A stretch of 64,000 nucleotides of DNA from Micropterus salmoides (lineage: Eukaryota > Chordata > Actinopteri > Centrarchiformes > Centrarchidae): positions 27,755,585-27,819,584 of the forward strand of contig NW_024044681.1 of assembly GCF_014851395.1 (NCBI RefSeq), read 5' to 3'. The stretch's first letter is position 1; each line of letters starts with the position of its first letter. The translations under genes were made by a program, and so were the position numbers. The notes under the pieces were generated by a model. That model was not told the DNA's origin. It did not search any database and saw only the letters and a list, made by a program, of their open reading frames with translations. Below, piece by piece: positions 10,501 through 21,200 of this stretch.

Positions 10501-13232
10501 GATACGACTCACCCTTGTTCTTCAAGTTGAATAAAACATGTATTTATTTAAACATGGCAGCTCTCTTTTTATCACCCACTGTTAAAGAGTTGGTAAAAAA
10601 ACAAAATGTTGACTGAATATAAATAAATTGAAGAACAAACAAAATCCACTGTGCTCCATTTTTGAGGTTTAATTGTGGTAGGTAAAGTAGGTGAAGGTGT
10701 GCAGATGCAAGTTTTCTATGACATTATCAGTACTTTCAGTTTTATCTTGTATTATAGTGCCCTCCTCAGGCAAACTCGGGTCATGGTCCAGCAGCAATGC
10801 ACCTCTGTAGACATATAATGCAGTTGAAAATTAGGTAGAGATTGGAATCAGTGCCACATAAATCCTTAATCCTTTCTCTCTGTATTAAGGCAGGAGATGC
10901 TGCCTGTTTCTATGACATCAGACTGGGCCGCAGACGAGTGGAGCACCATGATCATGCCGTTGTGAGCGGGAGACTAGCAGGGGAGAACATGACAGGAGCC
11001 AACAAACCCTACTGGCACCAGTCTATGTTCTGGTGGGTATTAGAGTAATGCGTATTTCCTGCTAGCGATGCTAATTCAAGGGTTTCACGGGTCACAGATT
11101 CAAACCATTTTGCAAATGAGAGCCGTGGCTGCAAGCTATGAAACCAGCTTGAAGTGGAAATGAAGGGAAAGCGAGATCCAGTCTGAACACAGGTCCACAT
11201 TCATTGAATACACATAAATAAGCGGGCACTGGGGCAGCATGTACAAATATAAGTGACTCTGGTTTATTCTTTTTTTAGAAGTCAGATGAACATGCATGAT
11301 TGCTTTTGAAGTTCTGAATACCATTAAGTTCTGAAATATTTAAAATGCCTTTAGCGGACATTAGGGTAGGAGTTTCCACCAGAGGGCTGCGTTATCAGCG
11401 CCAGACATTTTTAAGCCCATCATAAATTTAGTAACTCTGTTAAAAACATTACTGATATGATCACGGGGGGGTGGCTAGAAATTGAACTGGAGGGAGGCAA
11501 GCACTGCACAGATGAATGCTGTGACTGCATGCTTTTAGCAGCTGCTGAAATTTGACACACTGCTGACAACATGGGTTCATTGCAGTCCAAAAAAAAATAC
11601 AGGGCCATTAGTCAAACTAGCATGGTTGATGCACCAACAGATGTAGATAGATGATATGTTGATATTCTCATGAATGCCATGGTAACGTGTCTGCAGAATC
11701 AGGATACTGTGATGCCTCCTGGGCATATAAACAGCAATGGTACACTAACAGGACATCAGCAGCAGTTAGTTCATTTAAAAGGTCATCATGTTCATTTTTG
11801 TTTTATATTTAACATACTCTAGAGATACCCCTTGTTCCATATTCCACTTTTACTCCTCAATGAAAACGGTCAGTTTAAAATCAAAGGCCTTTTGGTCAAA
11901 TACAATATAAACACACATATGTGAACTGTCAGTCTTTTGGTAAACTATTTCAAGAACACATTTAATTACAGTAACACTGAAATGGTGCCAACAGATTCTC
12001 TAAAAATCTCAATGAAGCTGTACACATTTAGTGCGCAGGCTCCCTGGGCAGAGTGAACACAGCATGTGAGTTTTCAAGGACAGTTAGCTGTGACATTACT
12101 TCAGGTCAGCCAGCTTGAAACTCATCAAGTGGCGGTGGGGGGGTATCACTGATGTTCACAGGTACATTTTTAACAAGTGTCCCCTCAGCCCTGTTTGTTT
12201 TGTGTGTGTGTGTGTGTGTGTTGGTGCGTGTGTAGAACAGAAGCTGTGAGAGGTACACAAACATACACATCGTTTTGAAAGCTGTTTTGACAGTAAAGTT
12301 TTCGAAACTAGAAGTTGCTGCACTTCACCTTGGAGGATGAACTTCGGCAAAACTATTTTCAACAGAAATTTGCAGAAGATTTTTTTTCCAGTGTCAGTCA
12401 AGCTGCAGTGTCTATATATTGGCTTAACTCTAAAAACAATATTATTAAAAATGTTGGGGTGAAAGCAGTTCGTCTGAAATAATATTAAATAAAGTTATTC
12501 TTCAATTCCATGTAGTAGTGAAAGGTCTTGTCATAGCACAATAAAAACAAATCAAAGGAGAGAGAATGTTTCTTGTTCTGAATCGTATTATGCCCTCAAC
12601 ATATTTTCCAATCGCATGTTTTCTCACAGGAGTGACCTGGGTCCTGATGTAGGCTATGAGGCGATTGGGATTGTTGACAGCAGCCTACCAACAGTAGGGG
12701 TGTTTGCCAAAGCCACTGCCAAGGATACACCTAAAGCTGCTACAGAGCAGTCAGGTAGGAGCATTCTCAATTAGTTAGTTCAAAAAAACGTAATCTTATA
12801 AAGCAAAAACAAAGAATGAAGTTATGGACTAAAGGTCAGATTTAGTTTTACCCATTAAATGTATTGCAGGAACTGGGATCCGCTCAGAAAGTGAAACAGA
12901 GGACACGGCCACTAGCCCAGTGGCTTCTTCAACGCCTGCTCCCGCTATGGAGCAACACAAAGACGACTATGGAAAAGGAGTCATCTTCTACCTGAGAGAC
13001 AAAGTGGTGGTGGGTATTATCCTGTGGAACGTGTTCAACAGAATGCCCATCGCAAGGAAGGTGAGCACTGTCGCTCTGTTAGAAAAATGCCTTTGTGTCA
13101 TATTAAAGACTAAAATATAGATTTGTTTATTGTAAAATTGTTTATATCTGTTATTTGTAGATTATCAAGGACGGAGAGGAACACGCAGATCTGAATGAAG
13201 TGGCCAAGCTGTTCAACATCCATGAGGATTAA
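1698..13232 (+). CDS. aifm1: Apoptosis-inducing factor, mitochondrial (23 coding exons, 774 aa)
   Basis: FAD- and NADH-binding flavoprotein of the mitochondrial intermembrane space; family knowledge links it to respiratory-complex biogenesis via CHCHD4 and to caspase-independent DNA fragmentation. Exons read: 1698-1785, 3269-3399, 3650-3770, 3928-3951, 4752-4862, 6021-6092, 6251-6322, 6975-7046, 7251-7322, 7426-7503, 7909-8030, 8190-8320, 8742-8832, 9031-9115, 9193-9269, 9551-9659, 9772-9879, 9976-10064, 10143-10283, 10890-11032, 12630-12754, 12870-13060, 13161-13232; all have GT-AG borders and compatible phases. Residues 1-30 form an Arg/Lys-rich targeting peptide and about 56-75 an inner-membrane anchor. 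The FAD fold starts near LLIGGGTASF (298-307), the NAD fold at IIGGGFLGSE (about 468-477), then AGDAACFYD (599-607), and the C terminus ends FNIHED. Human AIFM1 is 613 aa; exons 4-10 (167 codons) account for the excess. Identity is certain; use of every linker exon is inferred. Confidence 0.97.
3928..3951 (+). CDS. aifm1: aifm1 exon 4: 24-nt microexon
   Basis: A run of T ending in TTTTTAG precedes the exon and GTGAGT follows. It encodes eight residues (AVKASKTE) and enters and leaves in phase 1, so skipping it keeps the frame. Its size and symmetric phase suggest regulated inclusion; this is inferred from sequence only. Confidence 0.75.
4130..4245 (+). repeat. SINE-like interspersed repeat tail
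   Basis: A GTCCCCGGGCGCTGCACAG segment, then a CCCACTGCTCC stretch, GGGTTAAATGCAG, AATAAAG and a short tandem of CTATT. I recognise this arrangement as a very common fish interspersed repeat 3' end. It lies within an aifm1 intron. Confidence 0.55.
4365..4480 (+). repeat. Interspersed repeat fragment (CTTTATTTGTAGAGCAC type)
   Basis: TAA repeats followed by CTTTATTTGTAGAGCACTTT and an AAAGTGCTTTA segment. This matches my recollection of a widespread fish retroelement 3' tail. Intronic in aifm1. Confidence 0.5.
4752..4862 (+). CDS. aifm1: aifm1 exon 5: Pro/Glu-rich linker exon
   Basis: Thirty-seven codons, phase 1 to phase 1, encoding a disordered Pro/Glu/Ala sequence (starts AVPEPETQAAPSPEEPSPP). 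The acceptor is TTCTCTCAG. The donor is CAG followed by GTCTGC, weaker than the other aifm1 donors, which would favour partial skipping. Confidence 0.75.
6021..6092 (+). CDS. aifm1: aifm1 exon 6: linker repeat module A, copy 1
   Basis: 72 nt, phase 1 to 1. It encodes a 24-residue module starting ADEPVVEAPQEEAAEPPAAR. The acceptor is CAACAGCAG, a tandem NAGNAG site that permits inclusion or loss of one Ala codon. Nearly identical to 6975-7046. Confidence 0.8.
6251..6322 (+). CDS. aifm1: aifm1 exon 7: linker repeat module B, copy 1
   Basis: 72 nt, phase 1 to 1, encoding a 24-residue Pro/Ser/Glu module that starts EPSPPSEPSPAELTEPPPAP. Acceptor CTACCAG, donor GTAAGC. Nearly identical to 7251-7322. 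Confidence 0.8.
6975..7046 (+). CDS. aifm1: aifm1 exon 8: linker repeat module A, copy 2
   Basis: Duplicate of exon 6, with one visible amino-acid change (APPEE in place of APQEE). It keeps the same CAACAGCAG tandem acceptor, GTAAGA donor and phase. Confidence 0.78.
7151..7214. repeat. Short tandem repeat, 18-bp unit
   Basis: The unit ATTGCACATATTAGCTGT (one copy has CCGT) is repeated three times and partly a fourth, about 40 bases before the exon 9 acceptor of aifm1. Confidence 0.9.
7251..7322 (+). CDS. aifm1: aifm1 exon 9: linker repeat module B, copy 2
   Basis: Duplicate of exon 7, with Gln for Pro at the second residue (EQSPP). An 18-bp unit repeated about 3.3 times (7151-7214) lies shortly upstream and lengthens the intron by about 46 bases relative to copy 1. 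Confidence 0.78.
7426..7503 (+). CDS. aifm1: aifm1 exon 10: Ala/Pro linker exon
   Basis: 78 nt, phase 1 to 1, with acceptor CTAACAG and donor GTAAGA. It opens with a run of five alanines encoded by GCA/GCT repeats, so its length may vary between individuals. No counterpart lies at the equivalent place in copy 1 of the duplication. Confidence 0.75.
7562..7593. repeat. Homopolymer of 32 C residues
   Basis: Uninterrupted C run in the intron between aifm1 exons 10 and 11. The matching place in the first duplication copy (about 6412-6420) holds only a short C-rich stretch, so the run expanded after duplication or varies by assembly. Confidence 0.9.
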
Positions 13233-13583
13233 GATGGAGGACACTCTTGGAAAGGGAGTTACACTTCATGTTAAGACTGAACTTTGACAGCCATTGCCAC
13301 ACAACTGATCATACTTACAAAACGGAGAAATTCATGTAAATCACGTCATGTCGTTGAAATATTTTCATATTTGGAATTTGTACCTGCGTCACCTGTTTGT
13401 TGTTGTTGTTTTTTTCTATTCAGGAGAAGTCAGTGTCTCATCTTCCACCAAACATTTTGCTTGCATTTTCTTTTAAATCATCGTCAAGATGTGATTGTCT
13501 GCTTTTCCCCACCAGGCTGAAAATGTCAAGCATGGATTATTTTCCTCTGTGTGATCAGAGCAGCTTGCTGTGAGAAAAGCTGC

Positions 13584-13589
13584 AATAAA
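13584..13589 (+). terminator. aifm1: aifm1 polyadenylation signal
   Basis: AATAAA about 350 bases after the aifm1 stop codon, with T-rich sequence downstream. It implies a short 3' UTR ending near 13.6 kb. Confidence 0.65.
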
Positions 13590-13599
13590 AGCTATTTTT

Positions 13600-15160
13600 A
13601 AATTGGAGTGATCCCATTATTTTGCTCCTAGATAATGGCACTGATGCTAGATAAGTTGAACTGCATTCTGAGCTAAGTGTTAAAGCCTGTGTGGTTGAGC
13701 TCATCTGTCCTGGAGCATTTTAATCAATGTGTACTATTTGGCAAATTTAATTGGGTCATGCATGTGAACTATGGTGATAGGACGTTTTCAAATGGAGTGA
13801 GGAAATGTTACAGGTGTAACCTCAGCTAAAAGCACTTATTGTTAGTTTAAATGGGAACAGGCAGACTTGTATAAATGGCACCTGACAAGTAAGTTTTACA
13901 GTGTGTGAAAGTATAATCTAATTAAGTAGAGCCAATGTGCGCTCCAGCAAAAGCAGCATTAAAATGAAGCTTGACCTACTTATCTTGTCCGGAGGTAAAA
14001 ATGTTCAAGCATGCAGAAACATTGTTTGGTTTTTTTTGTTTTGTTTGTTTTTTTCCCTACCTTGGGCTTCTTGTTATTAGGAAAGCATTCATGCTTTGTA
14101 TTCTCACACATTTCCTATCCTATTTGACACCATGGGCTCTAGAGCGAAGTGTGGGGCGGCCTTTTCAAGTGTGAGGCAAACACGTGCAGCCATAACGTCC
14201 CGTCGCTTTCTTTGACATTAATTTTACATGAGTAAATCGCTGAACAGCCTCCCCCTCCGTATGGAGGAATAAGCACGAGCTTCCACATTTATATTTGAAT
14301 TTGTCCAGCAATTTGAAGATGAAATAATTAGACCAGAAACTTTGGACAGCACTGCTAAAGATAAATTACCTCTGGATATGTACTGATGTGTGTGTGTGAC
14401 ACGTGTTACACTTGAATTAATTGCAATGTAATTGAATTAATTGGAACATGCCTTCATCCTCTTACCCTTTTGTTGCGGTTACATACTACGTTCTTATAAT
14501 TGTGGACAATTCACTCTTATTTTAAATGATCAGATCTCTCTTAAAGATCTGTTGACAAATTTACACTGTACTTTTCTTTAAGATATGTGTCATTACAATT
14601 TTGGTGAATATCTTCATTTTAAGGATATCTTTATTCATTGCATTTGATTCATGCTTCAATTTGTGAATTTGGGTTAATAATAACTTGGAGTGTTGTGATT
14701 CCTGAGCCATATTTGATCAATGGTAAACATGACACCTTATTAAAAAATAATTTATGTCTTTAATAATACAATTAAATTGTAGCCCTTTTATTTTGCAGCA
14801 GAAAACGTGACTGTAAATGTCACATGTTTGAATCCCCAACATTTCTGCTTATCCGATGCTGTCATGAAGAGCTGTGCTGGCCACTCTGCTTTGAAGATGG
14901 TCCTGTCTCTTTAAATATTCTTGCAGTAATTCCTTGAACATGTATATGGCCATAAAAAAGAGATAAAGCTCGAAGTCGTCCACACAAACACGGGCAGATG
15001 AAAAAAAAAAAAAAAAAAACTTCCCTAGGATTTTGAATTATACAGCAGCAGCTTCCTGTATTTTACACCTGCTGAGAGGGAGGGATGCTCAGCTGAGTCC
15101 AGAAGACAGCCTGGCTGGAAGAGCAACAACAAGTTCCCTGCATCTTTGCTTTTTTTCTTT
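13600..15160. other. Intergenic DNA between aifm1 and glra4
   Basis: No exon recognised. It contains T-rich and A-rich runs (poly-A 15001-15020). The open frame at 13971-14174 has no family resemblance. The distal part presumably includes the glra4 promoter and 5' UTR. Confidence 0.55.
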
Positions 15161-15211
15161 TGCAGTTCTTCTCTCCATTGGTCTTATTTCTGTTGTTTCC
15201 ACAAACTAAGA

Positions 15212-15270
15212 ATGTTATTGCACATCTTGTGTACAGTGTGGGCTTCATCTGTCATTTTTCTGCAAGGCAG
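15212..15270 (+). CDS. glra4: glra4 exon 1: signal peptide
   Basis: ATG at 15212 opens a 19-residue hydrophobic leader (MLLHILCTVWASSVIFLQG), ending at donor GTAAGA. The leftover AG joins the first G of exon 2 as an Arg codon, so phase agrees exactly. A TTTTCTTTTGCAG sequence upstream (to 15165) could be the acceptor of this exon, with a 5'-UTR exon further upstream. Confidence 0.75.
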
Positions 15271-18200
15271 GTAAGAGGCAACCTTCCTGAACTTATTTGT
15301 AATCTGCACATTGTTATGTGGTTAGACATTGTAATGCAAATGCCTGAGTGGATTTACTGCATTTAAAATGGACTGACAGAGACTGTGTGTAGCTAATGAT
15401 CATAAGACATCAGATGATCTGTGGGCTTCTTTGACAAAGAGGCATGTCAACCTTACTGCTCTCCTAAAGTGAGAAGAATCATGCATGAAATATTAATGAT
15501 TAATAATATAATTAAAAGACAACAGTTCCATTAAAGGAAACTGTTCATTAATGTAAAATGCAGGATTATACTATAAGTTTGTGATCGATTTTAGGTGATA
15601 AGAAGTATGCCCAAGTAATTTCACAGGTAATGTGACTTGCTATTAAAGCTGGGTCTTTGTATAAAGAAGTTTAAAAAAATTTTCTCATACAGTTATCAAC
15701 ACATGATGTCTATGGTGCCAACCAGTAAACCCCCTTCCAGCTAGAATTATAGATATTGTACATGTCTAGTATAAATTAGATGAGTGGATTTACTGAAGGA
15801 AAATTGGAAGTATTAAATATAAAGGAAAAAAATGTATATCAGTTTATCCAGAGTCGGTTGTCCCGTCACCTGGCAGGTCTGTGCTTTGTAAGGAGGTGAA
15901 GCTCCCCAGCAGGACAACCAAGCCCCCCTCTCCATCTGACTTTCTGGACAAACTGATGGGACGCACATCTGGCTATGACGCTCGCATCAGACCAAACTTC
16001 AAAGGTAACACACCTTGCCATGCAGTGGGAGGACCTCCTCCGTCAGGGCAGGGCAGGTGTGAGAACATACGCTGCTCATTTTGCACAACAATCTGGGCAG
16101 TGAGGGGGCACAAATCATTCACAGATGGGTCAGGAGTGAGATATGCTGCGGGCCATGATGTTTTTACACAGGAGCCTTGTGTTTTGTTTTTATTTCATGT
16201 GTACTGCTTTTATGCTGACCCACAGATTTAGGTTGTGATATTTTTAGACTTCTCTTTCAGAATGTTTTTTTGTCAGAAATGTGCAGTTCCCCTCGTACGT
16301 TACCCCACAGGCCTATTTCAGTCCAATCTCTCGTTGTGAGTAGAGCCAGCAGATTCTCTCTGACATACTTCCCCCCCTTCAGTCTCTGGGGTCGCATTTC
16401 ATATATATTTCATACTTGCTCCACATCCTTGTCAGTGCATGCTGGGTAAATCCCGGCTGATTATCTATAAATACACTAATGTAACTAAAGGAGAATCAAT
16501 AAATGATTGCCTCTTAGGAAATGAGTCATTGAAATATTTAAGGTTTCGGTGGTCGACAGATGGAATACACTAATGGGAGCGTACTGGAAAATGACAACAC
16601 AATTTCATGCTGGTCATCTTGGATAAGTCTATTTATCAGGATATCATGAAGAGAACTAGCAGATGTTGTTTTGTGGGAACGCTCTGCTCTATACCGGCTT
16701 CAATACTTCATGCAGCCTCCTCAGAAAACATCAGTGGTATTTAAGAAACCAGTGTGACTATGATGTGTAATGACAATGTGCTTCTGTCAGGTCCTCCTGT
16801 CAATGTCACCTGTAACATCTTCATCAACAGCTTCGGATCCATCACTGAAACAACTATGGTGAGAATTGTCTTTATAACCCTAAGTGGTTGCACTTTCTTT
16901 GGATGGTCTAATGCTGAAAAAAAAAAATCAGATCATCTGGAAGATACAACAGATGAACGTCTGCTTTTATCATCTAATTACATCAAGTGTATGATAAATA
17001 TTTCAGCAATAAATGTAAGTAAGTGGCAATTCTGGTCTTCAGGCCTATATACATTATAGGCTACTTATCTTAAATATATAATTTAGCAGTAGCGTCTACA
17101 TGGACATGAAGTCAAGGTTTTACACTTTATATCAGCCACAAGTGCACACTAATGGATCTGTTTTGGCACCTATATCAGTTTAACTGGTCTTCCACTATCA
17201 GGTTTTAGATGAAGTAGGCCTGCTGTTCTTTCATATAACTGCTTGCACCACTATTAAGCTGTGTAGGGTGGTAGTAGCAAGAGAAAGCGAGGTCTTAAAC
17301 ACTATCCTACTCCTACTTTCTCTTGCTATGCTCTGCACAATAATTGTGCTCTCCATCTGTCTTTCAAGGTGTCTCTTTGATAGGAAAGACTGTAAAAGTG
17401 ATGCCTAAAAACTACTCAGGTGTATGTAGTAGTCCGTTTCATAGTCATATTATTGCTCAGTATCAGTTTCATATTGTCTCTGCGTTATAGGTTGTTATAC
17501 TCAACAGGTACTACTCAAAAATAATCCCCCCGACTCATGTACTGTAACTGCACCACTGATTCTTGTCACAGGTGTTGAGCATCATGTTTCAGTGTCTACT
17601 CAGTACTCAGATCTTTTACTTAAGTAAAAATATCACAGTGTAGAAATACATCGTGCACTGTTGCAATGTTACAAAAGTAAAAGTAGACATGCATAAGCTT
17701 CAAAATATGCTTAACATACTAAAAGTAAAAGTACTCATGCAGAATGGCCCATTTCAGAATAATATATTATATTCTTGGATTTTAATTATTGATTTATTAA
17801 TGTGTAAAGCTAACTTTTATGTTGCATCTTGCAAGATTGGGGTTTAACTATGTTGTATAATTCTGGGTAGCTTAATGTATAACAATATATCATAATTTAT
17901 TTGTTGACATTTTGTAATAACATAATCATCAATAATCTGAATCTGAAAGCAACTAGTAACTAAAGCAGTCAAATAAATGTAGAAAGTACACTTCAAGTGT
18001 AGTGGAATAGAAGTACAAAGTGGCAAAACATGGAATTACTCAGTTCCTCAATTTGAATGTCCAAATTTAAGGCAGAACTGTTTAGAATTTGTTCCAGTGC
18101 CATTATACAGGCCAGGAGACACACATACTGAGTATGTATGTTTTCTCTTGAGTTCATGTGGTTAATAATACCTTAATGTATTGTAATTTAAATATGTAGT

Positions 18201-21200
18201 CACCTAATTTATATCTTAGCTGTTCCTTAACAACATAATAAACATTACTCTTTGCAGCCTAGTGAGTCACATATCAGAATTAACTTTCTTTCTTTAGAAA
18301 TATTAACTGTGCTTCAAAAGGCCTCAGCTGGTTTAACTTGCTGCCAATGCAGGGATTTCAGTCTGTTATTTGGACAACCGAGCTAGTGAATGCTCATTTA
18401 TCAGACGCGTCAGACCCGTTGGTGTTTAATCATTTGAAGCGTTTCTGGCTGTTCTCCCTCTGTTTGGAGAGGCCATTTGAAGCAAGTTCCATGATGCCTA
18501 AACACACTGCCATTAGATTATGACTAATTAATGATGGGAAACACCATCTTGTAGGTTCAGTAAATAATGTCAGTTATGATTTTCTCATATCTCTGTATCT
18601 GTCAAATAAGGGACTATCCCTTATTTATGAGACCCATGCAGAGTGTTTGGAGACATTATTATTTATGTATTCAAGTTTAGAGTTAGGAAAACTCATGCAT
18701 TTTCTAAAATATGTCTAGGGAGGGCCATCAAAGTTTAATTGGTGATATTGTAAGTGGAGTTTTCTGTCGTTTAGGTTATGAGCACTAAAGTCTGTTTGTC
18801 AGCGTTTATGCTTCTTTCTTGTTTTTTGCAGGTTAATTTGTTTCCTGCTTGTGACTTATTCCTGTTCATTTGATCTTGACCATCTCATAAGGTTATAATA
18901 AAATTACACCATAATCAGATGCACAGACATATGCAAAATAGTCTAGTTATTAATTGTGTTTTTCTCAATATAATACTATGGCCTGAACTCCACAATTGCC
19001 ACTTGTGACAGTGTATTTTGTTTCAGTAATTTATAACTATAACTAGTTTAATTTCTAATTATAATTTAATTCCATAGGACTACAGGCTCAATGTATTTCT
19101 GCGACAGCAGTGGAATGACCCTCGACTAGCATATAAGGAATATCCAGATGACTCTCTGGACCTGGATCCCTCAATGTTGGACTCTATTTGGAAACCTGAC
19201 CTGTTCTTTGCAAATGAAAAGGGAGCAAACTTTCACGAGGTTACAACAGACAACAAACTGCTTCGGATATTCCAGAATGGAAATGTCCTCTACAGCATCA
19301 GGTGATTGCTTTTTAAAAAAAATTGTGGCTCTGGCTGAGTAATACACCACTATATACCTCTATCAGACATTACAAATCCAGTTCCATGGTTTGTCAAGAT
19401 GCCAGCTCTAAATATATGGTCCAACAACATGTTTGTTTCACTCCAGTTCAGTTCAATTGTCATTGTATTGTCCAGCACCCACTGTGAATAAGTTCACATT
19501 AAAAAATAACTGCAGGCTAAAACAGAATCAGTTCAGTAACGTGGCACTAAAGCAGCGGTGAACTGTAGCGTAATGGTGAGGAATTATCATTAGAATATAA
19601 CAAAGAGGAAGAAATGTTTTAAAGCCGTATCCGTAATTCTGTTAAAAATGAACCAAAAGACCCAACAAAAACAGCAGTGGCAGCAACAGACACTCAATAC
19701 ATTAGACATCAGCAAAGTCCATACCAACACATCTACTGAGGTGTTGGCATGGACTGTGAATGTAATGTTCTCAAAATTCTTGATTTCTGGCATGTGAGGG
19801 TGGAAGCACTCTTCTATTTTTACTGACTGCGGTGCTGTATTCTCAGCCCACTTTACATCAAGCCCTCCATAAAGGCTGACATTGTCAGTCAGCACCTGTC
19901 AGTCCTTTGTGAGGTTTGTGTGGGGCACAGTGGAGTAGACAGATGGAAAGGAGGACAGGTGTCGAGAGGTTGGAGCTGCTTGATGTGACCCTTAATGTAA
20001 GGTGAATGTGCAAAAAGGTTTTGAGTGACACATAAGCAGGACACGGCTGGTATTGTGGGTTTAGTGATGTGGGCTAGCTGGGTTTCCAGCTAGGATGCAG
20101 TGAGAGGGTATCACCTTTTTTTATTTTACACACCATTCCAGTACCATTATGGTGTTGCTGTCTCTGTTTTCCAGGCTGACGCTTACCCTTTCCTGTCCCA
20201 TGGATCTGAAAAACTTCCCCATGGACAGCCAGACGTGTACGATGCAGCTTGAAAGCTGTGAGTTAATCTTTCAAGGAAGGCCTGAAAATATTACACATAA
20301 ATGTTGTCATAAAACCTTCCATCTGTCTTTCTTCTAGTTGGCTACACCATGAATGATCTGATTTTTGAATGGCTGGATGTGGGAGCGGTGCAGGTGGCTG
20401 ATGATCTGACGCTCCCTCAGTTTGTGCTGAAAGAGGAGAAAGGCCTCGGCTATTGCACCAAGAACTACAACACAGGTACATGACACGTGACGACCTGCCA
20501 ACCAACATCCTTGATAGATACTGCCAATCAACTTCTAATAAGACTGTCAGTTTGTACCTGTATCTCCTCCTGTGGATAGGTAAATTCACCTGCATTGAGG
20601 TCAAATTCTACCTGGAGCGTCAAATGGGCTACTACCTGATCCAGATGTACATACCGAGCCTGCTCACTGTCATCCTGTCCTGGGTGTCGTTCTGGATCAA
20701 CATGGATGCAGCCCCGGCCAGAGTGGGACTGGGAATCACTACAGTGCTCACCATGACGACACAGAGCTCTGGCTCCAGAGCCTCCCTGCCCAAGGTCAGA
20801 CTGTTATTCATTATTTATTAGACATTCTGGGATGATTTCAGGAAAAAAAATGGTTACAAGATTAGACATGTGAACTTTGAAACGGCTACTCATAAGAACA
20901 AACCTTCCATATATGAAGCTGACATGGGACAAATAGAAGTGCTGCATAATTGTCATTTGTTTATTGTTACTGGAAGCAGAGATAATCTCAAGAAAGCAAA
21001 GGTTTTAAAAAGTTTATAAAATCTGAGAAAAAACTCAGCCTAAGTTCAGGCAGGAGTTGACATTTGTAGCACCCAGGCCTGGCTTTGTGACTGGCCAAGT
21101 AAAAAGCTTTAAATTGAGCCACTTTACTTTTTGACCACAGGTTTGTCGCTGTCTGTTTTAGTCAATTCAACCCAAGTTGTATTGATGGTGCATTGAGCCC

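Noticed and set aside
15160..15366. Open frame starting MQFFSPLVLF near glra4
   Set aside because: It starts with TTG, not ATG, and crosses a donor site; the real leader uses ATG 15212 in another frame.
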